The notes under the pieces were generated by a model, which was given only the letters and a program-made list of their open reading frames with translations, was not told the DNA's origin and made no database searches. Source: VXMT01 sp965204835 (GTDB lineage Bacteria; Chloroflexota; Dehalococcoidia; UBA2979). Taken from it: a stretch of 64,000 nt of DNA. Of the stretch, positions 50,925 through 60,126 are shown piece after piece. Made by a program: the position numbers and the translations under genes. Within the stretch, counting starts at the first letter, position 1. Every line of letters starts with the position of its first letter. The stretch lies in assembly GCA_965204835.1 (NCBI GenBank), contig OZ242017.1:682001-746000 (forward strand), written 5' to 3'.

Positions 50925-53900
50925 TCATTGAGATTGTGCGGGGACCAGCTCCGGCCGAAGGCTCGGGTCGGCATGGCCTTCACGACCGGCAACGACCCTG
51001 AGCGTCACTCCGTCGGCCGTACAGCGCCCGTAGACCATGCCCGAGCGGTGCTCGTACGTACGGCCGCCGCTGGTGAACGTCTCGGGAATGGTGACCGCAA
51101 GCGCCGTGCCCAGCAGGGAGTCGCCCGCCTCGCTGTCGAAGGGGTCGGTTGCGTACCACGAGCAGCGGAACTGATCCCCGATGGACTCACCGACGATCGC
51201 CCGCAGGCGGACCCGGTCGGAGCGGGTCGTGCCATACACGGACGGAGTCGGCCTGCCGCCGTAGTGACCGCGCAGGAGCGCCCCAAGAGAGCCCTGCGAG
51301 CCATCCTCGAAGACCACGGGGACCGAGTGGCCCCTGGACGCGGTCGAGTCGTAGACCGAACGGGTGCCGCAGTACGCCTGCCCGTGCGAGTCGTAGACAA
51401 GATGGAGCGGCTCGCGCAGCGAGGCGAGTTGGCTCTCGCTGTAGGGATTACCGAAGCCGTCCACGTACTCGTCGTTCTCGTTTGTACGGAGGCTCGTGGA
51501 GAGATCGAGCGTCCGGGACGTGCAATGCCTGCTCAGCGCCCCGATCGCCCACTCGCAGGCAAAGAGCGTGCCGCCGGTCGAAGTCACCCGTGTCTCCACG
51601 AACTGGCCGGGCAGGCAACCGAGCGCCGCCGCGTCCGGCGGTGTCGAGGTCTCGAGGGGATCCGGTGGTGGTTCCTGCGGTTCCTGCACGACGCCCGACC
51701 GCGCGCGCGTCACCGTCACCGTGTAGGTCCTGGTGGTGACGCGGTTCTCGGCCGTGACGGTCACGGAAACGACGTTCGCGCCTACATCGAGGTCGACCTG
51801 GGTTCCCGCGGTGCCGCGCTCATCGTCGGCGGGCAAGCCGACCCTCGCACGGGAATGCGTGGCAGCCGCGCTCACGGTGACCTGCGCGATATCGTGAGCG
51901 ACGGACGCCGTGTATGACTCCCGGGTGCTGACGAACGCCGGCTCGAGCACCACGCCCGACAACACGAGCTCGCGCAACGTGGCGTCGGAGGAGCCCGTGC
52001 CGCCGATCTGCTCGTCCGACCAGAGGCTCTCTCCGGCGCTGTTCCTCGCCCGCAGCTGCACGAAGTAGCCACGCCGGTTCTCGAGCCCGGTGATCGTGTA
52101 GGTGAGAGCCCCGGAGGTCCAGGCCTCGGCCAGCTCGGTCCAGTTAGCGGGGTCGCTCCTGTCGGCGGTCTCAGCGATGTAGCGGAGATCGTAGCTGGTG
52201 ATGGCATACCCGCCGTCGGGGCCGGCGTCCCACGTCACGACCAGCTCTCCGGGTTCGCCCCTCAGCCGCACGTTGAGTGGAGCCGCCGGCCGGCCGGACT
52301 CCTGGGAGGACTCGTCGGACTCGCCCGCCCCGTTGGCGTTGACGGCCCGCACGCGCGCCGTCGCACCCGCGGTCGCACCCCTCACCTCGTAGGCTGGCAC
52401 GCCGCCGGCGGGAACCGTGGCGCTTCGAGGCCCAGAGAACTCCTCCTCCCATTCCTCGCCCGGCCCCCGCCACTGCACCTCATAGCGGGTGATCGCCTCG
52501 CCCCCGTCGTACAGCGGAGCCTCCCATGTCAGGAGGCCGCTGGAGCTGAAGACGATCGACTCCACCGCGTGCGGCACGCACCCGCCGGCTCGCCACGGAT
52601 TGCGCGTGGCGGTGCGCCCGCGGACCGCCGCCTGGTACGCGCGCTCCTCGTTGCAATAGCCGCCGAATGCATATCCCAGGGCGTTCATCGTCGCGCTGAG
52701 ATACTGCGAGCGGAGCGGCCTGGCCGCGCCCAGCAACGCCTCGAGGTCGTAGTCGTGCGCGTAGCGGTCGTCGCTGGAGGTCTGGTAGGGCAGGTCGTCG
52801 GCCGAGAATTGCGTGGCGAGCCACGCGGGAACATCGCCGGCGGAAATGCTGCGGATGAGGGCCTGCGTGTCCGCACCGGGCACGGGGGATGTGGTGCTGC
52901 ACAACGCGTAGTAGGTGTACGAGCCCATGCTCGGAGCGACGCTCCAGACCAGTGCATCCGCATACAGCTCGGAGAAGTCACAGTTGGTCCCGCCGCTCGC
53001 GAGCTGATGGAAGTAGAGCCAGCCCATGCCGAGCGGCCCGGAGTCCTCGTCGTTGAGGGCCGTGACCAGGGTCCAGATATGGGCAAGCTCATGGATGTAG
53101 GTGCGGAGCGAGGTGGAGGCCGCGCGCGCAATGCCGATCCCGGCCAGCACGCACTCGTCGAAGCCGAGGGATTGCGTGCGGCAACCCGTGACCACGTGCC
53201 CCGCCCCGCCACTGGTCGGATCGATCTCCCGGTCCTGCTTCCGCAGGAAGTCATAGGTGGCGCGCAGCCAGGCATGGTCGTCCTCGTAGACCTCCACGAT
53301 GCTCTCCCTGAGGAACTGCCCGCGCTGCTGGCCCTCGGTGAGGGCGCGGAACGGCGGCGTGACGAGCGTGGTCGTCGTGCCGAGGCTGACCTGCAGGTCG
53401 TACAGCCTCCCGGCGCTCAGGCCGGTCAGGCTGAAGGTCGCATCCGTGCCGCTGCTGGTGGCGGACTTCGTCACGGCGTCGCGCCCGGCGGTCCGGTATT
53501 TCAGCCCCACCGTCAGCTCCGAGCTGTCGGGGTTGGCGAAGCTGACCGTGATCTCGGCCGTCGTGCGGCCCAGGCCGTCCAGTGACACGCCGGTGATGTC
53601 TCCGCTCGGCGCCGCCGGGATGAAGTAGGCGTACGCCGTATCCTGCTCGGTGTCCGCCACCCACAGCAGCCCGCTGCTGCCGGCGATGCCGCCGGGAGCC
53701 TGGTTGCCGCCGGCGAGCTCGATCTCCCGGGAGAGGCGGACGCCGCCCACGCCGCTTGAGCCCAGCCCGTACGCATGCACCCTCAGGAAGCTGCCATCGA
53801 CCACCCAGAGGGTCGAGCCGTCGGTCCACATGCCCTGCGGGGCGCCGTAGGCAGTCGCAAGCGCGCCTTCCAGCGCCTCCTGACGTGCGCCGAAGGTTCC

Positions 53901-55754
53901 CGTGGTGCGCACGTTGTAGGCGTGGACGTGCTGCTGCATGTGCTCGGCCACCCAGAGACTCGTCCCGTTCGAGGCAAGGCCCTCCGGCCGCGCGCCGCCG
54001 AGCGTCGAGTCGAACGTGCTGGCCGTGTCGGCATCGCCGAATGAGGAACCGGCGGTGATGGTGTAGGCGTAGACGGTGCCGTTCCCGTCCAGAACCCACA
54101 GCGTGCTGCTGCTGCCGTAGGCGCCTCGCGGGTCGCTGTTGGCGCTGTCCAGGGCAAAGCTCTTGCTGGCGTCGTGGGCCCTGGTGTCCAGGTCGTAGGC
54201 GTGCACGTGGCCGGCTTCGGCGCTGACCGCCCAGAGCGTGTCGTCGTCCGCCCACAGCCCGCGCACGGTTCCGCCCTCCGTCAGCGGGATGTCCTTGCCG
54301 AGCGGCCGCAGGGCGAACTCGCTGGTGACCGTCGATGCCGCCGGAAAGGTGCTCTCGATCGAAGCCTGTACGACGAGGGTGGCGTTCGCGGTCAGCCCGC
54401 TGAGCGAGAAGTCGACCGTTCCGGCGGCGGCCTTCGCGGTCGCCGTCGTCCAGGCGTCGGCCAGGGAGGAGCGATGGCGCAGATGCACCATCTCGCTGTG
54501 GCCGTCCTCCAGGAATGGAACATGCACCCGGACGGTGGCGGCCGTCGCGGAGGAGGCGTCCTGCAGTTCGATCCGGGCCACCAGCGGCTCCGCGATCGGG
54601 CGGTAGTAGCCGACCACTTCCGGCGCGCCGGGAGCGTTGTTGGTGACCCACAGCGTGTCACCGTCGCCCCAGACGCCGCCGGGATGGCTCAGGGCGCGCA
54701 CATCGATGTCGAGCGTCGGCAGACGGGTGCCGGTGTCCAGGAGGTAGGCCGAGAGCTTCTTGTTGGTCTGGGTCAGGACCCAGAGCGTCGTACCGTCCGA
54801 CCACAGCCCCCGCGGAAGGGAAGACTCGTAACGCATGTCCTTTGTGCTGTCGCGTTCGCCGTAGCGCGACCCGGAGCGATGGAAGGCGACGATCTGCTGA
54901 TCGGGGTCGTTCGAGTTCGCCACCCAGAAGGTGTCCGCGCTGGCCCAGATCCCCCATGGAAAGCCGACGTCGGTGAGTAGGAATCCCTTCGACGCGTCCA
55001 GCATCCCCTCCTCGAGGTCCAGGACATGGACGCGCGTCGGGAACGAGTTGACAACGTAGAGGTCGGACCCGTCGGTCCACGCGCCCTTCGCGTTCGAGAT
55101 CCCGTGTGTCGCGAGGTCGATCTGCTTCGTGGTGTCGAGCGTGCCGTAGTCGGTTGCTGGCGTACGCGTGTACGCGTTCGCTTGCTCCGAGCCGGCGGGG
55201 CCGTCGCTGGCAACCCAGATCGTGCTGGCGTTCGCGGCGATACCGTGAGCCTGGAACCCACCGCTGCCGTCCATCTCGAAGTCGAGGTGTGCCGGGCGAT
55301 TCGTGAATGGGGTGCTGACGCTGGTGGCCTCGGGGAACGTGGTCTCGACGCCGGCCTGCACGACATAGCTGGCATTCGGCGCGAGCCCGGTGGTGATGGT
55401 GTGCGTCAGCTCGCTGGTGCCGTTCCCCGCATCCAGTGTCAGCGTGACGACATCCGACCAGTCCATGGTCCCCGTCGGCGCGAAGCGCACGTAGTAGTCG
55501 CCGTCGCCGCTCACGGTGAGCGTCACCAGTGCGCTGGTCCTCCCCCGGCTCGTAACGGCGATCGATGAGATGGAGTGCGCCGACCTGACCTGGAGCGGCT
55601 CGGCCGTGCTCGATGGATCCATGGCGCCGCCCAGGTGCGCGTACGCCGTGCGCATGGGGAACGGATCGCTCCAGCCGAACGCCGCACCAGCCGGGTCAGG
55701 GGCGAGTGCAAGCAGGCCGCTGATCAAGAAGGCCTGGAGTAAGCGCCTGCTCAC
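50925..55754 (-). CDS. Giant surface metallopeptidase-like protein with unique Cys-rich C-terminus
   Basis: About 1609 residues; GTG 55754 fits the signal peptide (RRLLQAFLISGLLALAPDPA) better than GTG 55826. In the frame numbered from 55826: two propellers (about 180-440 and 520-760), a peptidase-like region with HELAHIW near residue 912 and a conserved CDFSELYADALVW, the RNPWRAGGC motif, two FnIII domains (1060-1260) and a cadherin-like sandwich (to about 1350). This matches the first half of the 40.0-48.6 kb protein. The end differs: residues about 1370-1633 lack the propeller and doublet and form a domain with six or so Cys (LGCLPGQFVETRV, LFACEWAIGALSRHC, QFRCSWYATDPF). So the C-terminal modules were swapped. 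Confidence 0.8.
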   Translation of the reverse strand: MSRRLLQAFLISGLLALAPDPAGAAFGWSDPFPMRTAYAHLGGAMDPSSTAEPLQVRSAHSISSIAVTSRGRTSALVTLTVSGDGDYYVRFAPTGTMDWSDVVTLTLDAGNGTSELTHTITTGLAPNASYVVQAGVETTFPEATSVSTPFTNRPAHLDFEMDGSGGFQAHGIAANASTIWVASDGPAGSEQANAYTRTPATDYGTLDTTKQIDLATHGISNAKGAWTDGSDLYVVNSFPTRVHVLDLEEGMLDASKGFLLTDVGFPWGIWASADTFWVANSNDPDQQIVAFHRSGSRYGERDSTKDMRYESSLPRGLWSDGTTLWVLTQTNKKLSAYLLDTGTRLPTLDIDVRALSHPGGVWGDGDTLWVTNNAPGAPEVVGYYRPIAEPLVARIELQDASSATAATVRVHVPFLEDGHSEMVHLRHRSSLADAWTTATAKAAAGTVDFSLSGLTANATLVVQASIESTFPAASTVTSEFALRPLGKDIPLTEGGTVRGLWADDDTLWAVSAEAGHVHAYDLDTRAHDASKSFALDSANSDPRGAYGSSSTLWVLDGNGTVYAYTITAGSSFGDADTASTFDSTLGGARPEGLASNGTSLWVAEHMQQHVHAYNVRTTGTFGARQEALEGALATAYGAPQGMWTDGSTLWVVDGSFLRVHAYGLGSSGVGGVRLSREIELAGGNQAPGGIAGSSGLLWVADTEQDTAYAYFIPAAPSGDITGVSLDGLGRTTAEITVSFANPDSSELTVGLKYRTAGRDAVTKSATSSGTDATFSLTGLSAGRLYDLQVSLGTTTTLVTPPFRALTEGQQRGQFLRESIVEVYEDDHAWLRATYDFLRKQDREIDPTSGGAGHVVTGCRTQSLGFDECVLAGIGIARAASTSLRTYIHELAHIWTLVTALNDEDSGPLGMGWLYFHQLASGGTNCDFSELYADALVWSVAPSMGSYTYYALCSTTSPVPGADTQALIRSISAGDVPAWLATQFSADDLPYQTSSDDRYAHDYDLEALLGAARPLRSQYLSATMNALGYAFGGYCNEERAYQAAVRGRTATRNPWRAGGCVPHAVESIVFSSSGLLTWEAPLYDGGEAITRYEVQWRGPGEEWEEEFSGPRSATVPAGGVPAYEVRGATAGATARVRAVNANGAGESDESSQESGRPAAPLNVRLRGEPGELVVTWDAGPDGGYAITSYDLRYIAETADRSDPANWTELAEAWTSGALTYTITGLENRRGYFVQLRARNSAGESLWSDEQIGGTGSSDATLRELVLSGVVLEPAFVSTRESYTASVAHDIAQVTVSAAATHSRARVGLPADDERGTAGTQVDLDVGANVVSVTVTAENRVTTRTYTVTVTRARSGVVQEPQEPPPDPLETSTPPDAAALGCLPGQFVETRVTSTGGTLFACEWAIGALSRHCTSRTLDLSTSLRTNENDEYVDGFGNPYSESQLASLREPLHLVYDSHGQAYCGTRSVYDSTASRGHSVPVVFEDGSQGSLGALLRGHYGGRPTPSVYGTTRSDRVRLRAIVGESIGDQFRCSWYATDPFDSEAGDSLLGTALAVTIPETFTSGGRTYEHRSGMVYGRCTADGVTLRVVAGREGHADPSLRPELVPAQSQ

Positions 55755-55916
55755 GGAGACACCAGCCCTTCGGCCACGGACCGCCCGCGGCAGGTACAGC
55801 GCCGGCGTCGCCGAGGCGCTGATCACCCACGAGCAAGTACGAGGAGCAGCGCGTTCGCATTATGGATCAATGTCGGAGTCGAGCAGGACGGAGCAGCGCT
55901 CTATCCACGCGGGCAG

Positions 55917-56125
55917 GGCGTGACCAACGGCCGCGTGCAGCGGGGTGCAGTGCACATCCTCCGGGAGTGCTGGAAGCCCGCCTCCGCGCGCCACCTGATC
56001 CCCGGGCAGACACGGCTGCGTCGCGATCTCGAGCGCTACCTGCGGCACTACAACCGGACCGCGCCCACACCGGCCGCCGGACCCGCGGCCGCACCCCCGA
56101 GAGAGTGATCGGCAAGACCAGGCTA
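55917..56125 (+). pseudogene. IS481-type transposase remnant
   Basis: One frame gives TNGRVQRGAVHILRECWKPA then SARHLIPGQTRLRRDLERYL and RHYN; the next frame continues DRAHTGRRTRGRTPERVIGK. Together they match the C-terminal end of IS481-family integrases (TNGxVER ... LxYYNTDRAHTGR). A single missing base near 56054 separates the frames; the DDE core upstream and the IS ends are not visible. Confidence 0.6.
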
Positions 56126-56288
56126 CGGTCCCGACACAGCTCGATGCGTCGCCAGATCCTGGTGGCAGGACACCCGGGCGGGCCCATGCGCTCCGGGAAC
56201 GGCTTCCACGCCCTGTTCCCATGGTCATCCCGCCGCCGACCGCATCGTCACGCCACGCGTCGAGGGCTGCCTCCCGGCTGCTGCGACG
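56126..56288. other. Non-coding stretch after the transposase remnant
   Basis: About 160 bases between the remnant and the end of the leftward ABC operon. No gene, repeat or convincing terminator seen. Confidence 0.3.
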
Positions 56289-57341
56289 CTACCGGAGCGT
56301 GTGCCGCGGCCGTGAGAGCCATCGCGTGAGATCGGCCAGCGACGCGAAGCGATGTCGCTCTCCGTGCTGCACGGCCCACCATCGGGCGGCCCGGCCCTCG
56401 CCTTCGGATGTCACCCCGCAGTGGATGAGCTCTGCGTCACCCTCACTGTCGTCGTCGCGACTCACGTCGAAGCCCGACCGGACCAGCGCCTCGCGCAGCC
56501 AGTGGTGCTCCAGGGAGTCGCCCGCAACCACGGCCCGGCGGCCCGTGTGACGGTTCGGCGTGAAGTGGCCGGTGGCGCGGTCGAAGACCACCTCATCGCT
56601 CGAGAACGCGTGCTCGAGCAGCCCGTTGAGCACCAGGTCCTCGGGCGCCCCGCTCTCCAGTGACCCATCGTCGGTGATCAGCCACAGGACATCAGCGGTT
56701 CGCAGGGCGAGATCGAGGTCGTGGGTCGTCATCAGGATCGCCAGCCCCCGTTCGGCCGCCAGCCTCCGAAGCAGGGCCGTGAGCTCGACCCTGGATGGGA
56801 GATCGAGGAACGCGGTCGGCTCGTCCAGCAGCAGGACCTTCGGCTCCTGGGCGAGTGCCCGGGCGATCATCACGCGCTGGCGCTCTCCGTCGGACAGCTC
56901 GGTGACGTCCCGCCTGGCCAGGTGACCCGACTGGGTCGCCTCCATCGCCCACTCGATCCGTTCGTGGTCCTCCGGACCGAGGCGACCGAAGTACCCGGTG
57001 TGAGGGAACCGGCCGAGCCCCACCAGCTCGTAGGCAGAGAGGTTCGCGATCTGCACGCGCTCGGTCAGGACCACGGCAAGTCGCCGGGCGAGGTCTCCGC
57101 TCGTCAGTGCCTGGAGGTCATCGCCGTCGAGGGAGACATCGCCGGCGAGCGCCGGCTGCACGCGCGAGAGCGTCCGCAGCAGTGTGGACTTCCCCGCCCC
57201 GTTGGGACCCAGGAGACAGGCGAACTCCCCTCGATCGAGCTGGACACTCATGTCGCTGAGCACGACCCGGCGTCTTCGTCGCGCCCGGTAGCCGATCTCG
57301 AGCGATGACAGGCTGAGCACCGGCGACGGCGTCGTCATCAC
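56289..57341 (-). CDS. ABC transporter ATPase, iron-siderophore/cobalamin type
   Basis: 350 residues; GTG 57341 overlaps the permease stop by four bases (an ATG one codon on is equally possible). Walker A GPNGAGKST at 45-53, signature LSDGERQRVMIARAL, Walker B VLLLDEPTAFLD and the switch His in MTTHDLDLAL are all intact. The core resembles FecE/BtuD. About 90 extra residues follow the usual end (from DRATGHFTPNRHTGRR), a C-terminal extension sometimes found in this family and possibly regulatory. It should power import of a metal chelate together with the permease and the binding protein encoded divergently. Confidence 0.9.
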   Translation of the reverse strand: MMTTPSPVLSLSSLEIGYRARRRRRVVLSDMSVQLDRGEFACLLGPNGAGKSTLLRTLSRVQPALAGDVSLDGDDLQALTSGDLARRLAVVLTERVQIANLSAYELVGLGRFPHTGYFGRLGPEDHERIEWAMEATQSGHLARRDVTELSDGERQRVMIARALAQEPKVLLLDEPTAFLDLPSRVELTALLRRLAAERGLAILMTTHDLDLALRTADVLWLITDDGSLESGAPEDLVLNGLLEHAFSSDEVVFDRATGHFTPNRHTGRRAVVAGDSLEHHWLREALVRSGFDVSRDDDSEGDAELIHCGVTSEGEGRAARWWAVQHGERHRFASLADLTRWLSRPRHTLR

Positions 57342-58459
57342 AGGCCCCAGCCGCGGCGCATCCGCAGGAGCACCCAGAACGCGATCGGACCGCCGACTAT
57401 CGCGGTTGCCGCGTTGACGGGGAGCGTCAGATTGCTGTGCGGCATCTCCGCCAGCACCCCGCAGCCGAGCGCGACCGAGGCCCCCGTGAGCGCGCTGCCC
57501 GGCACCAGGATCCGATGGTCGGCGGAACCGAAGATGCCGCGCGTGATGTGCGGTATGGCGATCCCGAGGAACGCGATCGGGCCCGCGAACGCGACGACGG
57601 CTCCCGCCAGGATCGACGCGCTCGTCAGCGTCAGCGTGCGCGCACGCCGCACGTTGAGCCCCATGCTGCGCGCGTAGTTCTCGCCCATCAACAGTGCGTT
57701 GAGTTGCTTCATGGAGAGCGCGGCGACCGCCGCCCCGATACCGACCGCGAAGACGAACAGCGTGACGTCATCCCAGCGGACTCGATGGAAGCTGCCGAAC
57801 CCCCACTCCACGAACAGCCGGGTCTGATTCGGATCGGCGAAGAAGACGAGCACGGTGACCAGCGCGCCGATCAGGGCGGACAGCACCACCCCGAGCAACA
57901 GCACGATCACCATGTCACGGACGATGCTCGCGACCACCAGCATGGCGAGCAGGACGGCGCCCGCCCCGAGCGAGGCGCCAACGACGAGGCCGACGCCGGA
58001 GACGGCCTGCGCGACGGCGCTCGCCGTTGCCGTGTCGCGGTATAGCCCAACGGTCAGCCCGGGCAGGACGATGATGACGAGTGCCGCACCCAGGCTCGCG
58101 CCGGAGACCACGCCCAGGGTGTAGGGGCTCGCGAGCGGATTTCTGAAGACGGCCTGCATCTGGAGGCCCGCGAGACCAAGGGCGACCCCAACCAGCGTTG
58201 CGGTGATCACTCGAGGGAGCCGAACGTCCAGGATGATCGTGGTCCACGCGTCCCGCTCCGCCTCACCGCCCAGGAGCACGCGCGCTACCTCGTCCAATGG
58301 GAGCCGCACCGACGACCAGCTGAGCGAGACGAGCACCGCAAGCAGGAACACCAGGATGAGGAGCGAGAACGCGACGAGCGTCCGGGTGCGCCCACGCGAG
58401 CGGGCGCCCTCGATGCCCGGCGGCTGACGGTGCGAAGCGGTGCCCGCTGCAGAGGTCAT
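57338..58459 (-). CDS. FecCD-family ABC permease
   Basis: 373 residues, about ten membrane helices. Typical signatures of the family: GVALGLAGLQMQAVFRNPLASPYTLGVVSGASLGA near residues 90-130, LLMGENYARSMGLNVRRAR (ATPase-coupling region) and GPIAFLGIAIPHITRGIFGSADHR near 300. Its ATG overlaps the stop of the upstream regulator gene by four bases, and its stop overlaps the ATPase start, so the three are translated as a coupled unit. Substrate by family: ferric siderophore, heme or cobalamin. Confidence 0.9.
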   Translation of the reverse strand: MTSAAGTASHRQPPGIEGARSRGRTRTLVAFSLLILVFLLAVLVSLSWSSVRLPLDEVARVLLGGEAERDAWTTIILDVRLPRVITATLVGVALGLAGLQMQAVFRNPLASPYTLGVVSGASLGAALVIIVLPGLTVGLYRDTATASAVAQAVSGVGLVVGASLGAGAVLLAMLVVASIVRDMVIVLLLGVVLSALIGALVTVLVFFADPNQTRLFVEWGFGSFHRVRWDDVTLFVFAVGIGAAVAALSMKQLNALLMGENYARSMGLNVRRARTLTLTSASILAGAVVAFAGPIAFLGIAIPHITRGIFGSADHRILVPGSALTGASVALGCGVLAEMPHSNLTLPVNAATAIVGGPIAFWVLLRMRRGWGL

Positions 58460-60033
58460 TGCTGCCCCATTCGCACGTGGAAGAGAGGCTCGTATTCCGG
58501 CAGCACCGTCGGTGATATCAGCGCGATCAGGTCGGCCAGCATCAGGTCGACGCGGACGCCCCCGGTGTGCAGGACGTCGCGGCCGCGTCTGAACCGGCGA
58601 AACGCTGTACCTCGCCCTGTTGCGGCGATCTGGCTGTAGACCCGCCTGGCCGTGTCGCTCGGGGTCGTCGTCTCCCAGATCGAGCTGTACCAGAAGTCCG
58701 CATCCGCTCCGAACGCCAACGCCTCGTCGAGCCCAACCTCCCCGAGCGTGCCAGCCTCGTTGAGGCGGGGTGTGATGCCGGCTTCGCCCAACACGTCCAC
58801 GCCGCCGGCGTCGCGCACGAGGCCGGGCAGGAGCCAGTGTGGCCAGAAGCTATCCCAGGCGCCGCGGTCGTTCGGGTGCCCGATCAGCACAGCCGGTCTC
58901 TGCCGGCTTCGCCGCGCGCGTTGTTTCAGATCCCGGTAACGGGCCTCAATCGCAGCGAACTGGCGATTCGCTTTCGACTCCAGGTTGAAGAACAGGGAGA
59001 CGAACTTCAGCTGCTCCGCACACGCGAGCGGATGCTCGACGGCGGGGAGGAAGAACACGGTCGGAAGCCCACCGGTCCGTCGATGGCGGCGCCACTCACG
59101 GTTGAGCCCGTAGAAGTACACATCGGGCTCGAGGCCCCGGATGGCGGCGACTCGCTCGTCCTCGGTTCCCGGCAGGTCCGACTCCGCCACGATCTCCTCG
59201 ACCCGCGCTGAGAGGGCGCCGAGGTGGTCGATCCCGGAGGGGCGCTTCGACCACCCGAGGAGCGCGTCCGAGACCTCCAGGAACTCGATCGCGCCGAGGA
59301 GGCGGGCCTCGTCGTGCCAGACTCGCCGCACGGGGACCTCGATGACCGTGGCGCCCCTGAGCGCGCCCACGAGCCGGGGCGCCGGTGTCCCGCGTTGCAC
59401 GAGCACGTACACGTCCGGGTGGCGAATCCCCGGCCGCTCGATCTCGCTGCTCACGGTGAGCACCTTGTAGCTGCGCTCGTAGCGGACACGCCAGCGGGTC
59501 GCGTACTGCGGAGCGACATGGTCGGGGAAATAGTCGACCGCCGCGTCGAAGCGCTCGACTGGTCCGTCCAGGTTCGCCGACGGCGATGACTGGGGACGGA
59601 GCAGTCCGAGCGTGAACTCCAGGATGGCGTCTCTCGCCACGGACTCGTCGAGCAGCTCGGTGACTGCCGCCTGGACCGCCCGGACCTCGTGCGAGGGCAG
59701 CCCACCCGCTTCGAGCTTCGAGATCTCGCGGGCGAGACCGCGAATCGCGAGCGGCACGTCCTCCGGGCGAACCTCACCCGGGGAGAGCAGCCGCTCCATC
59801 ACTGGATTCGGCAGCAACCCGGAGCGCTCGATCAGGATCCTCGCGTCCACTTCGAGTCCAAGTGCGAGGCGTCCGATCATCTCGACCGTCGGCGGCTTTC
59901 GCCCGTGCTCGAGCTTGGACAGGTGTCCGTCGGAGACGCCGGAGGCCTCGGCCAGCCGGCTGAGCGTCATACCGCGCTCTTTGCGCAACTCGCGCAGCAA
60001 GTCCCCGAACCCAGACTGGTTCAACTGAACCAC
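58456..60033 (-). CDS. XRE-type HTH fused to a substrate-binding-protein fold (putative metal-ligand sensor)
   Basis: 525 residues. GTG 60033 is the longest start; TTG 60024 has AGGGAG eight bases upstream and may be the real one. Residues 8-65 are an XRE/HTH_3 domain (LLRELRKERGMTLSRLAEAS, DGHLSKLEHGRKPPTVEMIG). Residues about 90-150 form a linker. Residues about 165-520 are homologous to the secreted binding protein encoded divergently (DYFPDHVAPQYATRWRVRY vs DYFPDKAEAIYAEGWSVSY; AEQLKFVSLFFNLESKANRQ vs AEEIKFVSLFFNAEARANEV). It has no signal peptide, so the ligand-binding fold lies in the cytoplasm. First gene of the leftward operon. Best read as a one-component transcription factor sensing the imported ligand. 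Confidence 0.8.
   Translation of the reverse strand: MVQLNQSGFGDLLRELRKERGMTLSRLAEASGVSDGHLSKLEHGRKPPTVEMIGRLALGLEVDARILIERSGLLPNPVMERLLSPGEVRPEDVPLAIRGLAREISKLEAGGLPSHEVRAVQAAVTELLDESVARDAILEFTLGLLRPQSSPSANLDGPVERFDAAVDYFPDHVAPQYATRWRVRYERSYKVLTVSSEIERPGIRHPDVYVLVQRGTPAPRLVGALRGATVIEVPVRRVWHDEARLLGAIEFLEVSDALLGWSKRPSGIDHLGALSARVEEIVAESDLPGTEDERVAAIRGLEPDVYFYGLNREWRRHRRTGGLPTVFFLPAVEHPLACAEQLKFVSLFFNLESKANRQFAAIEARYRDLKQRARRSRQRPAVLIGHPNDRGAWDSFWPHWLLPGLVRDAGGVDVLGEAGITPRLNEAGTLGEVGLDEALAFGADADFWYSSIWETTTPSDTARRVYSQIAATGRGTAFRRFRRGRDVLHTGGVRVDLMLADLIALISPTVLPEYEPLFHVRMGQQ
60018..60031. promoter_or_regulatory. Inverted repeat at the regulator start
   Basis: GGTTCA-AC-TGAACC, a perfect 6-bp inverted repeat, overlaps the first codons of the HTH fusion gene. 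Possible second operator half or start-site hairpin. Confidence 0.35.
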
Positions 60034-60054
60034 TCCCTGCCCACTGGATCGGCG

Positions 60055-60075
60055 TATTGATAGTTGGTATCAATA
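60055..60075. promoter_or_regulatory. Operator-like inverted repeat between divergent genes
   Basis: TATTGATA, five bases, TATCAATA: a perfect 8-bp inverted repeat in the short region between the HTH fusion gene and the divergent binding-protein gene. It is the most AT-rich point locally and overlaps the likely promoters of both strands. It is a strong candidate binding site for the HTH fusion protein. Confidence 0.6.
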
Positions 60076-60126
60076 AGGTCATCGTGCTGCTGGCGCAAGT
60101 CGCGCCGAGACGGAAGAAGGTCCGCC

